Shown here: positions 31,664-36,169 of the stretch, one piece after another
Numbering within the stretch: position 1 is the first letter of the stretch
Layout: the number at the start of each line of letters is the position of its first letter
Source: CAYRVF01 sp964427535
Lineage (GTDB): Bacteria; Chloroflexota; Ktedonobacteria; Ktedonobacterales; JADMIN01
Direction: 5' to 3'
Length of the DNA stretch: 36,169 nt
Assembly (NCBI GenBank): GCA_964427535.1
Contig: CAYRVF010000045.1
Coordinates: forward strand, 1-36,169
Program-made: the position numbers and the translations under genes
Notes under the pieces: model-generated
The model's input: only the letters and a program-made list of their open reading frames with translations
Databases searched by the model: none
What the model was told of the DNA's origin: nothing

Positions 31664-32128
31664 ATGACCGGTCGCACGGAGCCGACTCCACACGCGTCTG
31701 CCACCGTTGAAACGCCCGCGGCACCAGCACTGCTGAATAAGTCTGAGTATGAGCGCCTGGCGAATCTCCGCTATGCGCTCCGGCGGTTCTCGCGCCAGAC
31801 CGAGCTTGAAGCGCGTCGCGTGGGCCTGACGCCACAGCAATATTTCCTGCTGCTCGCCATCAAGGGCTTCCCAGGGCGCGACTGGGCCAACATCACCGAG
31901 CTGGCCGAACGGCTCCAGATTCGCCACAACGCCGTCATCGGGCTTGTCAACCGGGCGGAGGAGCGCAAGCTCGTGAAACGCGAGCATGAGCAGGATTCCA
32001 CCGACCGGCGTATCGTGCGGGTGCGCCTGACGCCGAGCGGCGACGCCGTCTTGCAGGTGCTCGCGGCGTCGCTTCGCTCTGAGCGTGAGCGCGTGCGGCT
32101 GGCAGTGGAAGCCGCCTCGCGCGAATGA
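31664..32128 (+). CDS. MarR-family transcriptional regulator
   Basis: This is a winged-helix repressor. Dimerisation helix ANLRYALRRFSRQTELEARR is followed by LTPQQYFLLLAIKGFPG, recognition region ITELAERLQIRHNAVIGLVN and the wing REHEQDSTDRRIVRVRLTPS. The length is typical plus an N-terminal extension of about 25 residues. AAGGAGC precedes the ATG. It is convergent with the TerC-family gene, whose stop lies 10 bp away. Target unknown; a site near 31463 is a candidate. Confidence 0.93.
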   Translation: MTGRTEPTPHASATVETPAAPALLNKSEYERLANLRYALRRFSRQTELEARRVGLTPQQYFLLLAIKGFPGRDWANITELAERLQIRHNAVIGLVNRAEERKLVKREHEQDSTDRRIVRVRLTPSGDAVLQVLAASLRSERERVRLAVEAASRE

Positions 32129-32138
32129 GCCAGGGGCA

Positions 32139-32894
32139 TTAGCGCCGCACCGGCTGCGATTCTTGCTCGCCATCCACGGGCGTGGCCGTCGCCATCCGTC
32201 GCTGGCGGACGCGCCGCAATCGCAGCACCACATCTACCCCCAGCACCAGCACCACGCATCCGACGCGTAGGGCGTTGACGAACGGGCTCCCCGCCGGGAT
32301 GTGCGCCGAGACGATGGCGTCCTCGCTGATCAGATTTGCCGCCGTAATCGCGAGGACGATCGCGGCGAGGTCGAGGAGCCAGGTGAGGGTTTCGATCAGC
32401 CGCGCAATCACCGCGCTCGCCACGAAGAGCAGCGCCATACTCAAGATCAGGCCGCCGACCAGTAGTGAGATGTTGCCATGCGCCAGCCCGCCGACCGCGA
32501 TGATATTGTCGAGGCTCATCGTCACGTCGGCCAGCAAGATCGTCATCACCGCTGGGAGCAACCGCTCTGAGGCCCGGCGCTCGCGCTGCGCCACGTCGCC
32601 CTCGGGCAGCAGCAGACGTATCGCGATACCGATGAGCAGCACGCCGCCAATCGCCTGTAGAAACGGTAAACGGAGGAGTTCTGTCGCCGCGACCGCCAGC
32701 GCGATCCGAAAGACGATCGCGCCGAGCGCTCCCCAGAAGATGGCCAGCATCCGCAGTCCGCGAGGGAGCTTACTCGCCGCTGCTCCGATGACCAGCGCAT
32801 TGTCACCACTCAAGACGACATCAACCAAAACGATGCCCACCGCCGCTACAATCCATGCCCCCACGCGCCCACGCCCTTTCGTTCGCGCGGGCAT
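32139..32894 (-). CDS. TerC-family (YjbE-like) integral membrane protein
   Basis: About seven transmembrane helices carry the TerC signatures VLVDVVLSGDNALVIGAAAS and DVTMSLDNIIAVGGLAHGN, whose Asp/Asn residues lie within the membrane. Relatives are metal exporters, several linked to manganese, and others work with extracytoplasmic metalloenzymes. The metal here is not established. ATG 32894 is preferred; TTG 32921 lies only about five bases from the predicted transcription start. The C-terminus is polar and Arg-rich. Confidence 0.92.
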   Translation of the reverse strand: MPARTKGRGRVGAWIVAAVGIVLVDVVLSGDNALVIGAAASKLPRGLRMLAIFWGALGAIVFRIALAVAATELLRLPFLQAIGGVLLIGIAIRLLLPEGDVAQRERRASERLLPAVMTILLADVTMSLDNIIAVGGLAHGNISLLVGGLILSMALLFVASAVIARLIETLTWLLDLAAIVLAITAANLISEDAIVSAHIPAGSPFVNALRVGCVVLVLGVDVVLRLRRVRQRRMATATPVDGEQESQPVRR

Positions 32895-32932
32895 CCATGC
32901 CCACTTCTCATCTGGTTCCAAGGCTCGTGTGT

Positions 32933-32961
32933 ATTATCGTCCATAGGGAGAAGCGCGTCAC
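32933..32961 (-). promoter_or_regulatory. Promoter for the TerC-family gene
   Basis: On the minus strand GTGACG (32961-32956), 17 bp, GATAAT (32938-32933). Predicted start near 32926. The rest of the 366-base stretch 32895-33261 holds only a TATCCTC/GAGGATA hairpin (33201-33218) just before the next gene. Confidence 0.55.
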
Positions 32962-33261
32962 TACGAGCATCTACCGACACCAGACGAACAGGCGACATGG
33001 TGCCGCTATTGCCCCCATACGCTAGAATGCGGTCAAAACGCGCAGCGCTTGCCTATCACTCTCGTGTCCAGAAGCACGGTGCGATAGCTGACAGCGGGCA
33101 TCAGCGCACGTGCCGTGTCGCCTCGAAGCAACTGGGCATTCTGGCACACGTGTTGCGGTAGGTCTTACCAGCCGCTCGGGATGCCGTAGCGGCAGATAGC
33201 TATCCTCTCTGGAGGATATGCGGAGTAAACGCGTGAGATCTGGGGGAGGAGGAGGAGAGGC

Positions 33262-35220
33262 ATGGCGGAGGCCCCGCAATTCAGACAATCAGCGCTGCTA
33301 GAGCCGCCGCCAACGCCTGAGCAAGCTCCGCGCAAAGTCGCGATCTGGCGCGCCATCCTCTCGGGAATCGCTGCCCTTTGCCTCTTTGTCGGCCCCCTGA
33401 TCACGCTGCACGTCTGGCCGTCGGCGCTGCGGGGAGGGCGCCAGTCATCCGCCGCGCCGACACCGACCACGCAATATTCGACCATTTGGTGGGGAGACAA
33501 ACTCACCCACGCGCCGCAACAGAGTAACGCCGCCTTCGGAACCCAGCAGGCATCCGTCGACAGCGTCTTCCAGGGGTACTACTCGGCGCACGGGGGCGCC
33601 ACAGTCCTCGGCTCCGCGCTCACGCCGGGTTTTCCGACCTCCGCCGGAGAAGTGCAGTTCTTCCAGGATGGCGCGCTGCTCCTGCCATCGAGCACCGCGG
33701 CACAACAGGCGAGCGCCCCGCATATATCCGACTCGACCGCGCTCGACCCTGAGCTCATCCGCGATGCCGTGCGGCTCAGCGGGACGCCGATTCTCCGCCT
33801 GCCACTCTTGCATACGCTGCTCTCGCTGGGCAGCCAGGTGCGCATCGGCGGCGCGGATAGCACCCTGACCTACGCCGACGTGCGTGCCGCGACGCTCCCC
33901 AGCGCACTCGTCACGATCCCGCCCCAGCAGGTGACCCTGCGGAATCGCGCTTCGCAAGACGTCTTCGTGCAGGAAGGCACACAAGGCGACCTGCTCGTCG
34001 GCCATTCGGTGCCACTGAGCATCTGGAACTACGTCAACGACGACACCAACACACCGAACGGCTCGAAGAACGATTTCGGGCGCCCCTTGACTGAGGCGCT
34101 GCACGCGACCGTAACGGTCAACGGGACACAGCACCGGCTGCTCGTGCAAGCCTTCTGGTACGCGCTCGTCGTGCTCGATCAGGATGCCCAGACAGCCGAC
34201 GGTCAGCCCGCTGTCGGTCGCGCCACTACCGGCGCGGACTATTTGCTGACCGTCGGGCCACCCCACGTCACCGTCCCGAGCAACAAGCTCGTCTGGAGCA
34301 CGGCGATGAACGTTCCGGTGCTCTCAGCGCCCTCTACGGGGCAGCCGTTGGTGCATATCGGGCAGAACTTCCCGGTGGAGCTCGCGGGCGATACTCGTTG
34401 GGTGCAAGGCGCCCTGTGGTACTCAGTGCGGTGGGGAAGCCAGCAGCAGACCGGGTGGGTGCAAGCGGACGCGCTCACGTTCTCCGATCCGGGGAAAGGT
34501 GCGACGAGCTGGGCGTCGTTCGATGTGCTCTCGCCCGATCTAGCCAGTTATCTCGCCAGTCTGGGCGGCAATACCGGCGTCGCGGTCTACGACGTGACGC
34601 GCAACCGGTACTATACCTACAACGAGCAGAGCAATTATATCGCCGCCAGCTCGATGAAAGTGCCGATTATGCTGGCGTTTCTGTCCAGTGTGGAAGCACA
34701 GGGCCGCGACGTGACGTCCGACGAGATGAATCTGCTGACCGCCATGATCGAAAACTCCGATAATGACGCCGCCCAAACGCTCTACGACGCAGAGGGAGGC
34801 CCGGCAGCCATCGGTGGCTATCTGCAAAGCCTGGGGATCGGCGGCTACGCGCCCAACAACGACGCCTGGGGCTGGAGCACCCTCACGCCGCTTGCGATGA
34901 CGCAACTGCTGACCGATCTGCAAGAGGGCAAGACCCTCTCCCAACAGCACCAGGCGCTGGCGCTCAGCCTCATGCAGAACATCGAGTCGGACCAGATCAG
35001 CGGCGTCGGCGACACCGCGCCCTCGGGCGCGTCCTACGCCATGAAGGATGGTTGGGTCAACGGACCCGACGGCGCATGGGCGATCAACTCGTCTGGCATC
35101 ATCACCAAGGGGAACGAAACCTACGTCATCTCCGTCTATAGCCAGGAGCTCGGCACGGAAGACAGTGGATGGGATATCGCCCGGCATGTGTGCCAGGCAG
35201 TTGCTCAAGCGCTGACGTAA
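33262..35220 (+). CDS. Secreted/anchored serine hydrolase, class A beta-lactamase-like
   Basis: A single hydrophobic anchor lies at about residues 30-52. A central region follows with a GYYSAHGGATVLGSALTPGF segment (LGFP-like) and a long beta-rich part. An SH3-like unit sits near residues 345-410 (VPVLSAPSTGQPLVHIGQNF through TGWVQADALTF). The C-terminal 215 residues resemble the beta-lactamase/penicillin-binding fold. They have nucleophile Ser463 in SSMK (463-466), SDN at 499-501 and KDG (595-597) where KTG is usual. No convincing deacylation Glu is seen, so cell-wall peptidase or unknown hydrolase activity is as likely as antibiotic hydrolysis. GGAGGAGGAGGAGAGG precedes the ATG. It ends at a bidirectional terminator. 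Confidence 0.88.
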   Translation: MAEAPQFRQSALLEPPPTPEQAPRKVAIWRAILSGIAALCLFVGPLITLHVWPSALRGGRQSSAAPTPTTQYSTIWWGDKLTHAPQQSNAAFGTQQASVDSVFQGYYSAHGGATVLGSALTPGFPTSAGEVQFFQDGALLLPSSTAAQQASAPHISDSTALDPELIRDAVRLSGTPILRLPLLHTLLSLGSQVRIGGADSTLTYADVRAATLPSALVTIPPQQVTLRNRASQDVFVQEGTQGDLLVGHSVPLSIWNYVNDDTNTPNGSKNDFGRPLTEALHATVTVNGTQHRLLVQAFWYALVVLDQDAQTADGQPAVGRATTGADYLLTVGPPHVTVPSNKLVWSTAMNVPVLSAPSTGQPLVHIGQNFPVELAGDTRWVQGALWYSVRWGSQQQTGWVQADALTFSDPGKGATSWASFDVLSPDLASYLASLGGNTGVAVYDVTRNRYYTYNEQSNYIAASSMKVPIMLAFLSSVEAQGRDVTSDEMNLLTAMIENSDNDAAQTLYDAEGGPAAIGGYLQSLGIGGYAPNNDAWGWSTLTPLAMTQLLTDLQEGKTLSQQHQALALSLMQNIESDQISGVGDTAPSGASYAMKDGWVNGPDGAWAINSSGIITKGNETYVISVYSQELGTEDSGWDIARHVCQAVAQALT

Positions 35221-35300
35221 GCCGGCCCGGCGCGACCCGAGCCGAGTGCGTGCCGATGTTTAGTGACAGTATCGGCTAACGGCACCGCCATCCGCGGGAA

Positions 35301-35345
35301 AACAGACCGGGCCGTTCCGTGTGGTATGGAACGGCCCGGTCTGTT
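35301..35345. terminator. 18-bp perfect hairpin, bidirectional terminator
   Basis: The arms at 35301-35318 and 35328-35345 (AACAGACCGGGCCGTTCC and its complement) pair over 18 bp with a nine-base loop. Rightward it is followed by GTTCT. Leftward it is followed by a short TTTT. It sits between two convergent genes. Confidence 0.85.
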
Positions 35346-35361
35346 GTTCTGGACGGAGGCG

Positions 35362-36169
35362 CTATTCGCCTGTGTCACGCTCGCCTGAGTCGTGGTCGGC
35401 ACTCGCATCCTCCGCGCCCGACTGTGAGATGTCGACGTGGAAGAGATCGGCGAGCGCCTCGCGGATGCGATCGACGCCGCCGCTACGAATCAGATAGACG
35501 GGCTTACCCGCCGCCTGCGCGGCATCAACCCGGTCAGGCATCTTGCGGTACATGTTCTTGAGCACGAAGACCGCATCGGCATCGTTCTCGTCGCGGCTGA
35601 GCACCGCTGGCAAGCGCAGGTCCTTGATGGCCTGCTCCAGCCGTCCACGATTGACGCCCATCGAGTAGATGCGCCGCTTGCGGAAGACCGGCTCTTCACC
35701 GGTGGACATGCTTTCGTGAGCGTCGTCGTACGTGCGGGCGAGGGCGGCGCTACGTGCCAACTCGGGGTCGAGCCAGCGCATGTCGGCGGCTTCCTCTGGC
35801 GCCGCGCCGTCGCGGCCACCGCGACTCTGCTCCCACCAGGGGGTGCGGGTCGGGTGCCCGGCGAGAGCGCCGCCACGACCGCTCCGGCCACGAGGCTCTA
35901 TGTCGCCGCGCAGTCGCTGTCGTGGCTGTGGCTGTGGAGCGAGCTCGCGAGTCGGCAGCCCAACGGAATCAGCACGTGCGGCGCGGGGTGCGTACTCCGT
36001 GCGGCGGCGGATTGTGCCATTCGGCTCGCGCTCGCGGATCTCGCGCTCGGGCGCATCACCGCGCAGCAGCGCATCGACGGCGGCGGCGACCTCTTTGTAG
36101 ATGACGACCTCGCGCCAGCTCTGCTGCTCCACCAACACCTCAAACGTCGGCGGCGCCTTGCGCTCCAAG
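35362..36169 (-). CDS. R3H-domain ATPase family, C-terminal part (5' end outside window)
   Basis: The fragment starts inside the protein: ERKAPPTFEVLVEQQSWREV then YKEVAAAVDALLRG matches the linker after the AAA ATPase core of SpoIIIAA-like R3H proteins. A disordered Arg/Pro/Gly-rich middle follows (about residues 45-130). The C-terminal module reads IYSMGVNRGRLEQAIKDLRL, LSRDENDADAVFVLKNMYRK and AAGKPVYLIRSGGVDRIREA. It looks like an R3H/KOW-type RNA or single-strand DNA binding domain. The acidic tail ends in DHDSGERDTGE. The TTG at 36166-36168 is an internal Leu. The ATPase motifs lie off the window, so the family name rests on the visible C-terminal half. Confidence 0.75.
   Translation of the reverse strand, partial: LERKAPPTFEVLVEQQSWREVVIYKEVAAAVDALLRGDAPEREIREREPNGTIRRRTEYAPRAARADSVGLPTRELAPQPQPRQRLRGDIEPRGRSGRGGALAGHPTRTPWWEQSRGGRDGAAPEEAADMRWLDPELARSAALARTYDDAHESMSTGEEPVFRKRRIYSMGVNRGRLEQAIKDLRLPAVLSRDENDADAVFVLKNMYRKMPDRVDAAQAAGKPVYLIRSGGVDRIREALADLFHVDISQSGAEDASADHDSGERDTGE

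Noticed and set aside
33262..35220. Calling this gene a beta-lactamase resistance gene
   Set aside because: The KTG motif is KDG, no deacylation Glu is apparent, and the fused domains suggest a cell-wall function, so resistance cannot be claimed.
1..36169. CRISPR array, prophage or insertion sequence
   Set aside because: No regularly spaced repeats with unique spacers, no transposase, integrase or phage structural gene, and no flanking duplications were seen.

Overview
This is a GC-rich bacterial chromosome or metagenome scaffold. A 100-base run of N at 2394-2493 marks a scaffold join. Both window ends cut a gene: a ClpC-type ATPase on the left and an R3H/AAA-type nucleic-acid protein on the right. 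The gene content points to a Chloroflexota-like organism, for example DUF4126, DUF1684, GYD and BON proteins, HisKA_3 and GAF sensor kinases, and the C-terminal fragment of an R3H-domain ATPase. That is an inference from family content; no rRNA or tRNA is present to test it. I found no phage, insertion sequence, CRISPR array or toxin-antitoxin module. Most of the window reads as ordinary core and accessory chromosome.

Layout. 1-3.7 kb: ClpC C-terminus, an unknown helical protein, the assembly gap, a small unknown protein and a pentapeptide-repeat protein. 3.7-7.1 kb: a soluble triple-GAF histidine kinase and a stand-alone receiver, preceded by three 10-bp tandem repeats. 7.3-8.9 kb: two leftward membrane-protein genes. 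9.3-11.3 kb: a TetR regulator divergent from an FMN-dependent 2-hydroxy-acid oxidase, with an inverted repeat between them. 11.5-16.8 kb: a DUF4126 membrane protein, an anchored propeller-like protein, RNase PH, a small membrane protein and a DUF1684 protein. 16.9-18.8 kb: a J-domain/two-TM/zincin protease fusion convergent with a histidine phosphatase. 18.8-19.4 kb: a gene-free stretch with a near-consensus promoter and several strong hairpins ahead of a GYD-domain gene. 19.7-22.9 kb: a HAD phosphatase, small hydrophilic and membrane proteins and a double-BON protein. 23.1-25.4 kb: HflX, an ABM-like protein and a lipoprotein. 25.4-27.4 kb: a DUF5658-like protein, an unknown protein and ribose-5-phosphate isomerase A. 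27.5-30.8 kb: a membrane histidine kinase and LuxR-type response regulator operon ending in a clear terminator. 31.2-36.2 kb: a small membrane protein, a MarR regulator, a TerC-family transporter, a secreted class-A-like serine hydrolase, a bidirectional terminator and the R3H fragment.

Four observations stand out. The first is the J-domain/zincin membrane fusion. The second is that two genes (this fusion and hflX) have no ATG, GTG or TTG that would give a complete first domain, yet each has an ACG after a Shine-Dalgarno-like sequence. The third is the promoter-driven structured non-coding region before the GYD gene. The fourth is a family of C/G-rich dispersed repeats, two of them arranged as inverted pairs. 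Protein quality control recurs (ClpC, HflX, J-zincin), but these genes are scattered and do not form one operon. I do not see a clearly new multi-gene system.
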